Assembly (NCBI GenBank): GCA_001548435.1
Contig: AP017308.1
Location: 6,147,030 to 6,211,029, forward strand
Source: Leptolyngbya sp. NIES-3755
GTDB lineage: Bacteria > Cyanobacteriota > Cyanobacteriia > Leptolyngbyales > Leptolyngbyaceae
Direction of reading: 5' to 3'
DNA length: 64,000 nucleotides
This document shows positions 55,254 through 64,000 of this stretch, one piece after another. Position numbers and translations under genes: made by a program. The notes beneath the pieces were generated by a model. That model was not told where the DNA came from. It ran no database searches and worked only from the letters and a program-made list of their open reading frames with translations. Numbering within the stretch: position 1 is the stretch's first letter; each line of letters starts with the position of its first letter.

Positions 55254-56747
55254 ATGAGCTTACTTAATCTCGTCTCCTTCGCTGGAATCTTCGGCTTGTG
55301 TGCGATCGCGTGGTTATTCTCGGAAGACCGTCACGCGAAAGTCTTTCCCTGGCGCGTGGTTGCCGCTGGAATCTTGCTGCAATTAGCGCTGGGTGCAATG
55401 GTATTTGCCGTTCCCGGAACTCGTGATGCGCTTCAGGTTTTCAGCAATCTACTGGATAGCGTTTTTACAGCGGCAGATGCGGGAGCGCGATTTGTGTTTG
55501 GGCGAAATGTTGTGCCTGCTCCTGGACAAACTCCCGATGTAAATTTGGGCTATATCTTTGCGTTTCGGGCACTGCCGACGGTGATCTTTTTCTCCGGTTT
55601 GATGGCATTGCTGCAAAATTTGGGCGTGATTCAGGTCGTGACGAATCTATTCGCAAAAGTGTTCTACTGGACGATGCGATTGAGTGGAGCAGAGGCATTA
55701 AGCGGAGCGGCGAATATTTTTGTTGGAATTGAAGCCGCGATCGTGGTTAAGCCATATCTCCCCAAGATGACCCGCAGCGAATTGTGTGCAATCTTGTCTT
55801 GCTGCTTCGGAACCGCTGCATCTTCGACCTTGGCAATCTATGTGAGTTTCTTACGTCCGGTCTTTCCAAACATTTTGGGACACTTAGTTTCGGCTTCAAT
55901 TATTGCAATTCCTGCCTGTTTCGTTCTGTCTAAAATCCTTGTGCCAGAAACAGATAAGCCCTTAACAATGGGCGGTATTCCCAAAGAAGAGAAGAAATGG
56001 CTGGCGGAAGATGGTGAGATGCTTGAAGAAGTGCTTCTGGTTGAAGAAGAGCGTATCAGTCCATTAGATGCTGCAATCATGGGAGCACTGGACGGTGTAA
56101 AAATGGCAGTGTCGATCGCGGCTGTTCTGATCCTGATTCTCGGTTTAGTCTCGCTAATCAATCAAATCTTTGGTGGACTTGCAACCCTTCCATCCCCGAT
56201 CGGTGATTTCTTCAAAGTTGTCACTTTAGCAAATATCGCGGGTGCACTATTTCTACCCTTCACTTTTCTCACAGGCGTTTCACTCGAATGGAATGAGCTT
56301 TGGGAATCCTCAGTCATAATCGGGCGACGATTGTTAGAGACTGCAATTCCGCCTTATCAAGCTTTAGCCGCAGCCGCAGCACGACCCGAAAATCCGATTA
56401 GCGATCGAGCCGTTCTGATTATTAGTTACGCGCTTTCTGGATTTGCTCACTTAGCTTCGGTTGGAATTTTCGTTGGAGGTACGATCGCGCTGATTCCTTC
56501 CCGCCGCAAAGATATTTCGGAACTCGGCTGGAAAGCGTTGTTTGTTGGCACATTAGCTACGATGATGATCGCTTGTGTCGCGGGCGTGTTCGATACAGGC
56601 AGCCCTGGAATTTTAGGAGAGAAAACGGCTCCAGCGGTTATTACGCCAAGTCTAAAACCGAGTATCGTCCCCGTTCCGTCTGTGCCACCTTCTCCCAAAG
56701 CTGCACCAAAAGCAGTCAAATCTCCAAAACCGAGTCCGAAACCTTAG
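55254..56747 (+). CDS. NupC-family nucleoside transporter
   Basis: 497 residues from ATG 55254 (MSLLNLVSFAGIFGLCAIAW); the frame opens 12 nt earlier at TTG. Concentrative (Na+- or H+-driven) nucleoside transporter fold: ALQVFSNLLDSVFTAADAGA, ALSGAANIFVGIEAAIVVKP (the conserved substrate loop), and the C-terminal YALSGFAHLASVGIFVGG. Many membrane segments. A Pro/Lys/Ser-rich tail (VPPSPKAAPKAVKSPKPSPK) is unusual and probably cytosolic. Confidence 0.9.
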   Translation: MSLLNLVSFAGIFGLCAIAWLFSEDRHAKVFPWRVVAAGILLQLALGAMVFAVPGTRDALQVFSNLLDSVFTAADAGARFVFGRNVVPAPGQTPDVNLGYIFAFRALPTVIFFSGLMALLQNLGVIQVVTNLFAKVFYWTMRLSGAEALSGAANIFVGIEAAIVVKPYLPKMTRSELCAILSCCFGTAASSTLAIYVSFLRPVFPNILGHLVSASIIAIPACFVLSKILVPETDKPLTMGGIPKEEKKWLAEDGEMLEEVLLVEEERISPLDAAIMGALDGVKMAVSIAAVLILILGLVSLINQIFGGLATLPSPIGDFFKVVTLANIAGALFLPFTFLTGVSLEWNELWESSVIIGRRLLETAIPPYQALAAAAARPENPISDRAVLIISYALSGFAHLASVGIFVGGTIALIPSRRKDISELGWKALFVGTLATMMIACVAGVFDTGSPGILGEKTAPAVITPSLKPSIVPVPSVPPSPKAAPKAVKSPKPSPKP

Positions 56748-56760
56748 TTTGACCAGATCT

Positions 56761-57720
56761 TCAGCCTCGATTCATTGCAAGTCGCTTTCGTTCTGCTGCT
56801 GTCTTGAAGCCCAGATTTTTCACCAGCCATTTTCGCAGCTTATTCTTGTACCAGTGGATTGTGCTGAGATGAAATTGCGTCTTTTGAGAATATCGATCGG
56901 CTTCTACATCTCGAATCATCAACGGCGGATGGCGAAGCGGTAAATGAATCGGCTGCGTGGGCGTATTGTCGAATGGGCTATTTGTCTCTGTAGTATTGTT
57001 CGCCAGAGGATCAAAGCCAATGTTCGAGACTAAATTTTTGTTCGGCACGATCGATAATCCATTCGCTGCCCAGCAAGTATAGGTCCAAGCGACATCCCAG
57101 GTATCGAGTTCACCTTGCTCAACTGAGTTAAATAGCTCTGTCCAGTAGCGAACTCCCTGCTGATCCTCCAGCACTGTGTCTAGCCAATTGCGATCGCGTA
57201 ATTGTTTCCAGTGCTGCATGTTGCCATCATATTTCTGCCAAGCTCTGCGCCAAGTTGCCCAACCCCAAATCAAGGTATAGCGAGAAAAATAGTAGTCATA
57301 CTGCGATCGGGGTCGATCAAATTGGAAGTTGTTCCCAGAAACCATCATCACTCGTGAATCATCGCGATACTGCTCTAACAATGATTCGCAGAACGAGAAA
57401 AAGCTGGGATCAGGAAGACAATCATCTTCGAGAATGATCGCTTCTTCAACTTGTTCAAACACCCAATCGAGACCCGAAGAAATTCGCCGCTTACAGCCGA
57501 GATTCGTTTCTGCATAGTTCTTGTACACCGTGCAATCCCAATCAACTTGATCGATAATGGCTTTGACCGCTTCGGATTTTTTCACTTCATCGGGTCGATC
57601 GAGACGGGGAGCATCCGCGACCACAAACAGTTTTGAAGGTTTTGCTTGTCGAACTCGCTCGAAAACCCGTTCGGTTAGATGCGGTCGATTGAAAACTAGA
57701 AGAACAATCGGAGTATTCAT
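56761..57720 (-). CDS. HlpA-like glycosyltransferase
   Basis: 319 residues. GT-A type start (PIVLLVFNRPHLTERVFERV), central acidic motif ILEDDCLPDPSFFSFCESLL and the region WGWATWRRAWQKYDGNM, as in the family often annotated hemolytic protein HlpA. The role is probably in adding a residue to a surface glycan, given its place in the polysaccharide cluster. It starts 10 nt before the flippase stop side on the same strand, so it is the last gene of that transcript. Confidence 0.8.
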   Translation of the reverse strand: MNTPIVLLVFNRPHLTERVFERVRQAKPSKLFVVADAPRLDRPDEVKKSEAVKAIIDQVDWDCTVYKNYAETNLGCKRRISSGLDWVFEQVEEAIILEDDCLPDPSFFSFCESLLEQYRDDSRVMMVSGNNFQFDRPRSQYDYYFSRYTLIWGWATWRRAWQKYDGNMQHWKQLRDRNWLDTVLEDQQGVRYWTELFNSVEQGELDTWDVAWTYTCWAANGLSIVPNKNLVSNIGFDPLANNTTETNSPFDNTPTQPIHLPLRHPPLMIRDVEADRYSQKTQFHLSTIHWYKNKLRKWLVKNLGFKTAAERKRLAMNRG

Positions 57721-57730
57721 AGTCGAAATT

Positions 57731-59071
57731 TTAGAGAGTTTTGGTGCGGGCGAGTCGGAGAATCAAACCAGGCAGTAAGAGCGATTTGGTTTGCATCCAG
57801 AAGAATGGGCGAGTGTGCGAAAAGAGTGCGGTTGCACAATAGGAAGCGAGAGCTTGAGCGACTAAAGTTGCGATCGCGGCTCCAATTCCACCATGTTTCG
57901 GAATCAAAGTATAGTTCAACACCACATTAATTCCGGCTCCCATTGCAGTAGAAGCAAGCGCAAAGGACATATAACCCTCGATCGTTGTCCAAGAGCTTCT
58001 CAGAATTCCAGACGCAACAAACACACCTGTCCAGATATGCAGTGCTAGAACTGTTCCAGCCTCCGCATATTCTTGACCGTATAAGAGCACAACGATTTGG
58101 GTTGAAAAAATTGTCCCGACGATCGCAACCGCGTATCCCATTGCAGAGAGCCAATCTAATACTTTCTGTAGCTGGTTTGCGTACTTCTCAGCACTTTCCG
58201 ATTTTGCCCGAATGATCGAGGGATAAACAGAGCTAGTCAGCGCAGTCGGCACAAAATACCAAAGCTCAGAAATTTTGACCGCAGCAGAATAGAGTCCAAC
58301 GGCTCTGTCATTCACCAGTTGACCGAGCATCACTTGGTCGATTCGCATATAAATCATGATCACAAAGCTTGACAGGATCAATGTCCAGCTATCGATGAGA
58401 AGTGCGATCGCGGTTTTCCGACAGAATTTCCAAGACTTGATCAGATGTCCTTGAGATTGATAGAACCACAATAGCCCGATCGCGGTGACCGCAGTTTCGA
58501 TCAAATAGGTTGCAGCGAAGTAAGTAACAGGAGCTTGGATTTGGATAAAAACGACTTTAACAATGCTGGAAGCGACAAACGCGATCGTTTTTGCCAATGT
58601 GGAATACTTCGATTGTGTTTGTGCTTGGAACCAAAAATCGATTCCATAAAAACCTTCAAACAGCATTCCAACCACAATGATTCCCACTAACCAATGAGAC
58701 ACTGAATCCGTTGGACGAAGTACGATGATGCTTCCGATCCCAAGTACGATCGCGGCAATTTGAGCTAAAAGTTTCAGCCCGATCGTGGTTCCCATCAATT
58801 CATTTTTGCTCTCTGGATCGCGAACTAGATTTCTCACCACGATGCCATCTAAGCCCAGATTAGCAACGGTGTTAAAAATGAGTGCGAACGCAAACGCATA
58901 GTTATAGAGACCAAATTGATCGGGTCCAAGATAGCGAGCAACCCACACACCGACCACCAAGCTCAGTCCCATTCGCAAAATGCGATCGGCTAACAGCCAA
59001 GAGGTATTGGTCAGAATCTTCAAGCGATTTGGGCTAAGCTTTTCGGTGATCGACGCTAACTTACTAATCAT
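57731..59071 (-). CDS. Oligosaccharide flippase (Wzx/MurJ-type superfamily)
   Basis: 446 residues with about 12 to 14 membrane segments. The polysaccharide-export fold is seen in RILRMGLSLVVGVWVARYLG near the start and the conserved DQVMLGQLVNDRAVGLYSAA in the middle. Moves lipid-linked oligosaccharide across the inner membrane. It sits between glycosyltransferases and follows the GT4 gene by 3 nt. Confidence 0.92.
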   Translation of the reverse strand: MISKLASITEKLSPNRLKILTNTSWLLADRILRMGLSLVVGVWVARYLGPDQFGLYNYAFAFALIFNTVANLGLDGIVVRNLVRDPESKNELMGTTIGLKLLAQIAAIVLGIGSIIVLRPTDSVSHWLVGIIVVGMLFEGFYGIDFWFQAQTQSKYSTLAKTIAFVASSIVKVVFIQIQAPVTYFAATYLIETAVTAIGLLWFYQSQGHLIKSWKFCRKTAIALLIDSWTLILSSFVIMIYMRIDQVMLGQLVNDRAVGLYSAAVKISELWYFVPTALTSSVYPSIIRAKSESAEKYANQLQKVLDWLSAMGYAVAIVGTIFSTQIVVLLYGQEYAEAGTVLALHIWTGVFVASGILRSSWTTIEGYMSFALASTAMGAGINVVLNYTLIPKHGGIGAAIATLVAQALASYCATALFSHTRPFFWMQTKSLLLPGLILRLARTKTL

Positions 59072-59074
59072 TCT

Positions 59075-60268
59075 TTATGCCCTGGATTTAGACGGTGCTG
59101 GAAGCGCATTGATTGGTGAAGACGGTTTCAAATTGTCGATCGCTTCTCCCACTTCACTGAGAAATTGAGCTTGTCGATCGCGATACCATTGCTGAGCTTC
59201 ATCTAGATCCTCGATCGATTGCTCTAAATCAACCGCAGCAATGAGGGCTTGAGCAAATTTCTGAGGCTGATCCGCGATCGACACCGTTCGAGGTGGATTT
59301 GCAATGCCTCTAAATGCAGTCGCTGTTCCCACAATTTGAGATCCAGATGCGATCGCGTCTAAGGTCTTGATCTGAATGCCGCCTCCGCTCAAAGTTGGAA
59401 TCGCCATCACTCGCGCTTGCATCATAAACGCTTTTGAGTCTTCCACAAATCCGCGATAGTGAATCTTTGGATAGTCTTCACGAACCCAATCCGCTCCACG
59501 TCCCGCGACATGGATGGTTAAAGTCTCAGGCAACAAGGGATAAACCGTTTCCAAAAACCAGCGCAATCCTTCTTCATTTGGTTTCCATGACCAGCTTCCA
59601 ATGATGCCAATGTCAAAGGCTTTCTCGATCGATTCATTCTGAAGATTGGCAAAGCTGGACGGTAAGCTGAGTGCTCTTGCTTGAGAGAATTGAGCAAAAT
59701 AGCTGGCATCATGGTGGGTCAAAGTCCAAACTTCTTGAGCGGACGAAGCAACTTTCGCTTCAAGCCGTTTGACTAAAGTAGCTTCACGTCCGTAGACCCA
59801 TTTCGCAAGACGATTTTGCGATCGCTCAAAGTGCTGCTGATACATTTCATGCTCCAAGTTGTGAGCAATCAGCGCTATTGTCGGGTGACGAATCACATCC
59901 AGCAACCAACCCATCTGAGCATGATCAATCACGATCGCATCATACGACTGTGTCTTTAACAAGGACTGTACCCGCTTGATATAGTCGCTTGAGATGTACT
60001 TTGCAGAGGAATAAGGAAGCTTCTTGAGCACACTTAGTACAAACCAGCCCATTGCTTTGAGTTTGGCTTGTTTCGTCTCGACCGATCGTTCACTCACTAA
60101 CACTTCATACGGAGCGACGTGAAGTTCACCATCTTCTTTTCGCCCATAGCCAAGAACCGTCACGTCGCAACCATTTTGCTGAAGCGCCTCGATAATGTTT
60201 TGCGATGCCACTTCGCTCCCGTGAAGCTTCCGGGCAGGTAAAACCGTAGTTAAAACTAAAACTTTCAT
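59075..60268 (-). CDS. GT4-type glycosyltransferase
   Basis: 397 residues. Two-Rossmann GT-B layout: MKVLVLTTVLPARKLHGSEV at the start, the FDIGIIGSWSWKPNEEGLRW segment in the second half, and an acidic region PTLSGGGIQIKTLDAIASGS as in sugar-nucleotide binding sites. Participates in assembling the cluster's repeat unit. 24 nt between its start and the ligase/polymerase stop upstream. Confidence 0.87.
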   Translation of the reverse strand: MKVLVLTTVLPARKLHGSEVASQNIIEALQQNGCDVTVLGYGRKEDGELHVAPYEVLVSERSVETKQAKLKAMGWFVLSVLKKLPYSSAKYISSDYIKRVQSLLKTQSYDAIVIDHAQMGWLLDVIRHPTIALIAHNLEHEMYQQHFERSQNRLAKWVYGREATLVKRLEAKVASSAQEVWTLTHHDASYFAQFSQARALSLPSSFANLQNESIEKAFDIGIIGSWSWKPNEEGLRWFLETVYPLLPETLTIHVAGRGADWVREDYPKIHYRGFVEDSKAFMMQARVMAIPTLSGGGIQIKTLDAIASGSQIVGTATAFRGIANPPRTVSIADQPQKFAQALIAAVDLEQSIEDLDEAQQWYRDRQAQFLSEVGEAIDNLKPSSPINALPAPSKSRA

Positions 60269-60292
60269 TGCATCAATACGTTTAACGAGGAA

Positions 60293-61627
60293 CTATGAAC
60301 TTCTCAGATTCGCAGCCGATAAGTTCGGTGCTAAAGCAGGTTGAGGAGGAGTGGCTTCATTTAAGCGATCGTCAATTTTCAGACGACGGTACTGAATCGC
60401 GATCGAGGTTGCGAACGCTACATAAAGGCTCCACATCGCGCTTCCCGTTCCAACACTCAAACTATCAGCAAAACTCACCAGCGAACTCAGAACGAGCGTG
60501 AGCAACACCCAAAAAACCTCGGTCGATTTCTGCCGCATTAACAGGTAAATGGCTCGAAAAAACAACGTTCCTAAGCTAATCAGATAGAGACTCAGCCCAA
60601 CAATTCCCAACTGCAAGAACAAATCGAGATAACCATTGTGGGCATTGAAGCGAATGCCGAGTCGGTAAGTGTCATACGCCCAAGTCTGAGTCAAAATTTG
60701 ATAAGACGCGCTCGAAGTCCAGAATGCTGCATAACCATGACCTAACCAAAAATGCTCCATTCCTCTATCGAGCATCATGATCCAGAGCGGAAGTCGTCCG
60801 TTGAATTCCAAGCTCTTACCTAACACATCAACCACAATAAATCGCAGATTCAACAGGACAAATAGTCCACCAATCAAACTCGTGATCAAGATGAGCGCAA
60901 CACTTACCACACGAGTTTTGTAGTACTGCTTCACAATGCCGAGGAACGGTAAGAGATAGAGCGTGATCAAGATTGAAGCTAGAGCAGTTCTACCTCGACT
61001 CAGGAGCAATAGCGCAAAGGCGATCGCACACAATCCCCAAAGCAACCCCCGCCATTTCGGACGACTCAATCCACAGAGCAGCAGAGTGAGAACGGCAAAC
61101 GCCATGTTAGACGCGAACAAATTCTTGAACTGAAAAATCCCTTTCCAAGATCCAATAAATTCACCCGTCGTCTCGATTCCGTAAGAGGGAATTGCAATCC
61201 CCACTAATAGACTCAGAAAGGCTGTGATGCCCATAATTTTAGCCAGCATCAGCATCTGTCCCGTTAGTCCGAATCGGACTGCCAGATATACCCCAAATAA
61301 ACCCGCTCTCAAAAACGCTTTTGGCTCATCTGCGGTGAATTCAGGAGCAACAGACCAGAGAATTGACACAACCGACATCAAGTGCAGCGACAACAGTGGA
61401 ATATCTCTCGTGATGCCAAACAGCATTTGTCGCCAACAGCCCGAAATCACAATCAGAATGAGCAGAATACCGTAGCTTGCTGCATTTGCTAATCCAACTG
61501 CTCTCGGAGGAACCGCAACACCTAGAAAATAAGCGAGATAAATTCCCACTAACCACGGCTCGATCTTTTGGGCTAAAAGTTGTAAATCTCTAAATTTCAA
61601 GGCTCTGTCTCCTCTGCTTCTGGTCAA
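60293..61627 (-). CDS. O-antigen ligase/polymerase (WaaL/Wzy type)
   Basis: 444 residues with about ten to twelve membrane segments and a large loop. The O-antigen ligase pattern is visible around GRLPLWIMMLDRGMEHFWLG and AHNGYLDLFLQLGIVGLSLY, with the conserved HNGYL His. Either polymerises repeat units or attaches them to an acceptor. Predicted in the inner membrane next to flippase and transferases. Confidence 0.87.
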   Translation of the reverse strand: MTRSRGDRALKFRDLQLLAQKIEPWLVGIYLAYFLGVAVPPRAVGLANAASYGILLILIVISGCWRQMLFGITRDIPLLSLHLMSVVSILWSVAPEFTADEPKAFLRAGLFGVYLAVRFGLTGQMLMLAKIMGITAFLSLLVGIAIPSYGIETTGEFIGSWKGIFQFKNLFASNMAFAVLTLLLCGLSRPKWRGLLWGLCAIAFALLLLSRGRTALASILITLYLLPFLGIVKQYYKTRVVSVALILITSLIGGLFVLLNLRFIVVDVLGKSLEFNGRLPLWIMMLDRGMEHFWLGHGYAAFWTSSASYQILTQTWAYDTYRLGIRFNAHNGYLDLFLQLGIVGLSLYLISLGTLFFRAIYLLMRQKSTEVFWVLLTLVLSSLVSFADSLSVGTGSAMWSLYVAFATSIAIQYRRLKIDDRLNEATPPQPALAPNLSAANLRSS

Positions 61628-61652
61628 TCTTGGTTAAGGGCTATCTCCAGGC

Positions 61653-62927
61653 TTATCGTCGTTTTCGTTGAGAATGCAAGTCTTCAAACAGCGATCGATA
61701 CCGATGCGCTTGTCTGTCCTGAGTAAACTCTTGTTCAACTTTTGCTCGACTGCGCGAACTGAGTTGCTGATGTCGATCGGGATCTTCGATCGACCAAGCA
61801 ATCCCCTTCGCTAAGTCATCAATCCAATACGGTTTCGCTAAATAACCACTTTTCTGATGTTCGATCAAATCAGGCATTCCGCCGATTTCAAATGCTACAC
61901 AGGGAGTTCCGCAAGCCATCGCTTCCATGATGGTATTTGCCAAGTTCTCCTGAGTTGAGGGCAAGATGAAGACATCGGCTGCGGAATATAGCAGTGATAA
62001 CGATAGATCATCTCGAAAAGTTCCAAGATAATGCACGTTCATGCCGAATTCTGGTGGATTCTCAGGTCGATCTTCTCCAAAAACAACTAACTCTAAGGAA
62101 TCTCCCCAACCCAATTGCGCCAAACTTTGTAAGGCAGGTTGCAAGAGGTGAAAACCTTTCCGGGGATCGCTCGTTCCGGCAGTGGCTCCGAACAATGCTA
62201 AATGTTTGTCTTGGGGTAAGCCGAGAACTTCACGAGCAAAGACTTTGTGCATGGGACGATAGAGCGTTGTATCAATTCCGTTTGGAATCACTTCAACTCG
62301 CAAATCTTGGAACAATGAACTCGATCGAGCACAGTCGGCTAACCATTGACTCAGTGCCACGATCGTTAAATCAGCCGATTTCCAAGCTTTCAATTTTCGC
62401 TGCCAAATCGATCGAGAAAGATCCTGCACTTTCTGACTTTGAAGCTGAGGACAATTGCCACAGGATTTAAGATAGCGATCGCAGTCATCCGTATAGTGAC
62501 AACCGCCCGTAAATGCCCACATATCATGCAGCGACCAGACGATCGGACGATTGAATTTCGCGATCGATTCAATTTGCACAAACGCTTCATTCACCCAATG
62601 CAAGTTGATCACATCAGGGTTCAGTTGATTGATTTGAGTCGCAACTTTACTGGGCAACCATTGAACGGAAAAGGTTGCTTTTTGCCGATGTTTATAGCGC
62701 TTGAGTGGCAGTGCATCAAAGGTAAGTCTCGCTTTCGCAACTCCTTGTGCAATCTGGGTTTTAGGCGCAATCACAGAGAAATCTCCGCTCGTTTTCGATT
62801 GTACGAGCATTTGAGAACAAACTCCAATCTGCTGCAATCCTTGGTGCAGGCGATAAGCTGCCCGTGCTGCACCACCCTCAATATCATGACTGCTTGCAAG
62901 TAAAACGTTCACGGCTCCCTCCTGCAA
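61653..62927 (-). CDS. GT4-family glycosyltransferase
   Basis: 424 residues. GT-B layout: N-terminal VLLASSHDIEGGAARAAYRL, the central NLHWVNEAFVQIESIAKFNR, a Cys-rich HYTDDCDRYLKSCGNCPQL segment typical of a GT4 subgroup, and the C-terminal acidic site PSTQENLANTIMEAMACGTP. Adds a sugar to the lipid-linked repeat unit. Confidence 0.92.
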   Translation of the reverse strand: MQEGAVNVLLASSHDIEGGAARAAYRLHQGLQQIGVCSQMLVQSKTSGDFSVIAPKTQIAQGVAKARLTFDALPLKRYKHRQKATFSVQWLPSKVATQINQLNPDVINLHWVNEAFVQIESIAKFNRPIVWSLHDMWAFTGGCHYTDDCDRYLKSCGNCPQLQSQKVQDLSRSIWQRKLKAWKSADLTIVALSQWLADCARSSSLFQDLRVEVIPNGIDTTLYRPMHKVFAREVLGLPQDKHLALFGATAGTSDPRKGFHLLQPALQSLAQLGWGDSLELVVFGEDRPENPPEFGMNVHYLGTFRDDLSLSLLYSAADVFILPSTQENLANTIMEAMACGTPCVAFEIGGMPDLIEHQKSGYLAKPYWIDDLAKGIAWSIEDPDRHQQLSSRSRAKVEQEFTQDRQAHRYRSLFEDLHSQRKRR

Positions 62928-63066
62928 TTAGCACTGAGCTTGAACGCGAATGCCGTCTTTGGGTGAACTGCGATCGACACTAACCTGTTCACCCGTGGAA
63001 TATTAATTGCAACCCGATTCCGCTCTATCATGAGTACCACCTAAGTCAATCTGTCGTCTGAGAACT

Positions 63067-64000
63067 TTAGTACGCACCAGTTTTTTGTAGAACCACCCGA
63101 ATCGTTTGCAAGATGATTCTCAAATCTAGCCAGAGCGACCAATCTTTGATGTAAACCATATCGAGGCGCAGCACATCCTCGAAATTATCAATGTTCGATC
63201 GACCCGAAACCTGCCACATTCCAGTAATTCCGGGCAGTACTGCATGGCGAATATAGTCATGCTCTGAAAACTTCTCGACATCGCGTAAAGGAAGCGGTCG
63301 AGGTCCAACAAAGCTCATTTCACCAAACAGCACATTAAAGATTTGTGGCAATTCATCTAAGCTATAGCGACGTAAGAACTTACCCACACGAGTCACCCGT
63401 GGATCATCCTTCATCTTGAACAGCACCCCATCTCGATTCTCATTCTTGCTTTCGAGTTCTTTTTGTAGTTCAGCCGCATTCACCACCATTGTTCGGAACT
63501 TCCAAACTTTGAACGGGCGATTTTGCAAGCCAATCCGTGTTTGACGGAAAAAGATCGGTCCAGGAGAATCTAGTCGAATCAGAATCGCAATGAGGATATA
63601 AATCGGGAACGTCAGCGATAGAAAGAGCACAGAGGCAATAAAGTCAAAACACCGCTTGATTCGGAACTCGATTCCTGCGATCGTCGGTGGAGCAAACGTT
63701 GCGGTAAAAAGTTCTGGAATCTGCCAAATCCGAGATTCTGGAGGGGAGACCGGATTGGACATCAACATACAAATGTGAAGCGTAATCCCTGCATTTCTCA
63801 AATCCCAGTAAATCAGCATTAGCTCTCTAGCAGGCAACTGAGCAGAGAGAAAGACTTCACAAACTCCTAACTGGCGGAGTCGCTGGATCGTAGCAGCGCG
63901 ATTCTGATTACTCAGTTGCTCAGGTTCGTTCCACCCACTCACCGTATAGTGATGCTTCCGTCCCAGAATCGGAACCAGTCGCTTCGACTGCTCAGGCTGA
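63067..64000 (-). CDS. Polyprenyl-phosphate sugar-1-phosphate transferase (5' end outside window)
   Basis: Initiating transferase that loads the first sugar phosphate onto undecaprenyl phosphate. The catalytic domain is complete: KRCFDFIASVLFLSLTFPIY (membrane hairpin), PFKVWKFRTMVVNAAE, SLDELPQIFNVL and MSFVGPRPLPLRDVEKF. Upstream residues (LVPILGRKHHYTVSGWNE) stay open to the window edge, so the listed GTG at 63942 is internal and the protein continues, probably with a CoA-binding-like N-terminal region. The 139-nt gap to the GT4 gene (62928-63066) shows no gene. Confidence 0.92.
   Translation of the reverse strand, partial: QPEQSKRLVPILGRKHHYTVSGWNEPEQLSNQNRAATIQRLRQLGVCEVFLSAQLPARELMLIYWDLRNAGITLHICMLMSNPVSPPESRIWQIPELFTATFAPPTIAGIEFRIKRCFDFIASVLFLSLTFPIYILIAILIRLDSPGPIFFRQTRIGLQNRPFKVWKFRTMVVNAAELQKELESKNENRDGVLFKMKDDPRVTRVGKFLRRYSLDELPQIFNVLFGEMSFVGPRPLPLRDVEKFSEHDYIRHAVLPGITGMWQVSGRSNIDNFEDVLRLDMVYIKDWSLWLDLRIILQTIRVVLQKTGAY

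Noticed and set aside
61994-62470. 158-codon plus-strand frame.
   Set aside because: Antisense to the GT4 glycosyltransferase, no recognisable protein.

Overview
The window is a chromosomal segment of a cyanobacterium. It carries the photosystem genes psaL (PSI subunit XI) and psbK (a PSII small subunit). The octamer GCGATCGC (HIP1-type repeat, for example at 1501) and bare GATCG motifs occur throughout. Several proteins belong to families I know mainly from cyanobacteria: DUF3531, the RemA/gmk pair, Uma2 nucleases and M16 peptidase pairs. The look is Leptolyngbya-like or of another filamentous group, but I cannot name a genus. I saw no rRNA, tRNA or CRISPR array.

Layout. 1-2.6 kb: end of an OmpR-type response regulator, its histidine kinase, an HtrA-type protease without PDZ domain and a small basic protein. 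2.65-3.49 kb: a complete IS1-family element with an 8-bp target duplication, sitting in the last codons of a B12/radical-SAM gene (to 5.06 kb). 5.36-7.8 kb: a fatty-acid desaturase gene broken by a TnpB-only IS200/IS605-type element. 7.8-14.7 kb: rsmG, an ABC ATPase, a TPR protein, DUF3531, a TAXI-type binding protein, argG and a glycosyltransferase. 14.8-22.9 kb is the most accessory part: a Uma2 nuclease, a putative restriction-modification pair bracketed by two direct copies of a 39-bp repeat, ahcY with a structured leader, a cassette of three small unrecognised genes with a shared upstream motif, an XRE regulator, and a yefM/yoeB toxin-antitoxin pair whose toxin is frameshifted. 22.9-36.6 kb: a lipoprotein, an O-methyltransferase, an active/inactive M16 peptidase pair, psaL, gmk-remA, pilD, pheT and recF. 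36.8-47.6 kb: a P2A Ca-type ATPase, a STAND-like ATPase with degenerate Walker motifs next to an XRE gene, a Gfo/Idh oxidoreductase, aroA, a PD-(D/E)XK nuclease, an Eis-like acetyltransferase, a TPR protein and a YkuD-like protein. 47.7-56.7 kb: a foldback repeat, pgm, a GST, psbK, mazEF inserted between psbK and tgt, a Mn/Zn-type ABC transporter with phased CTTTCAT repeats upstream, and a NupC transporter. 56.8-64 kb: an exopolysaccharide or O-antigen cluster on the minus strand (two GT4-type glycosyltransferases, an HlpA-like transferase, flippase, ligase/polymerase and the initiating sugar-phosphate transferase, which runs off the window).

How it fits together. Most of the window is housekeeping. 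The unusual biology lies in mobile and defence-type inserts placed at gene borders. The IS1 copy costs its host gene only about four C-terminal residues. mazEF sits in the tgt-psbK gap. The R-M pair is repeat-flanked. The TnpB element carries, as its natural guide, the sequence of the desaturase gene it interrupts.
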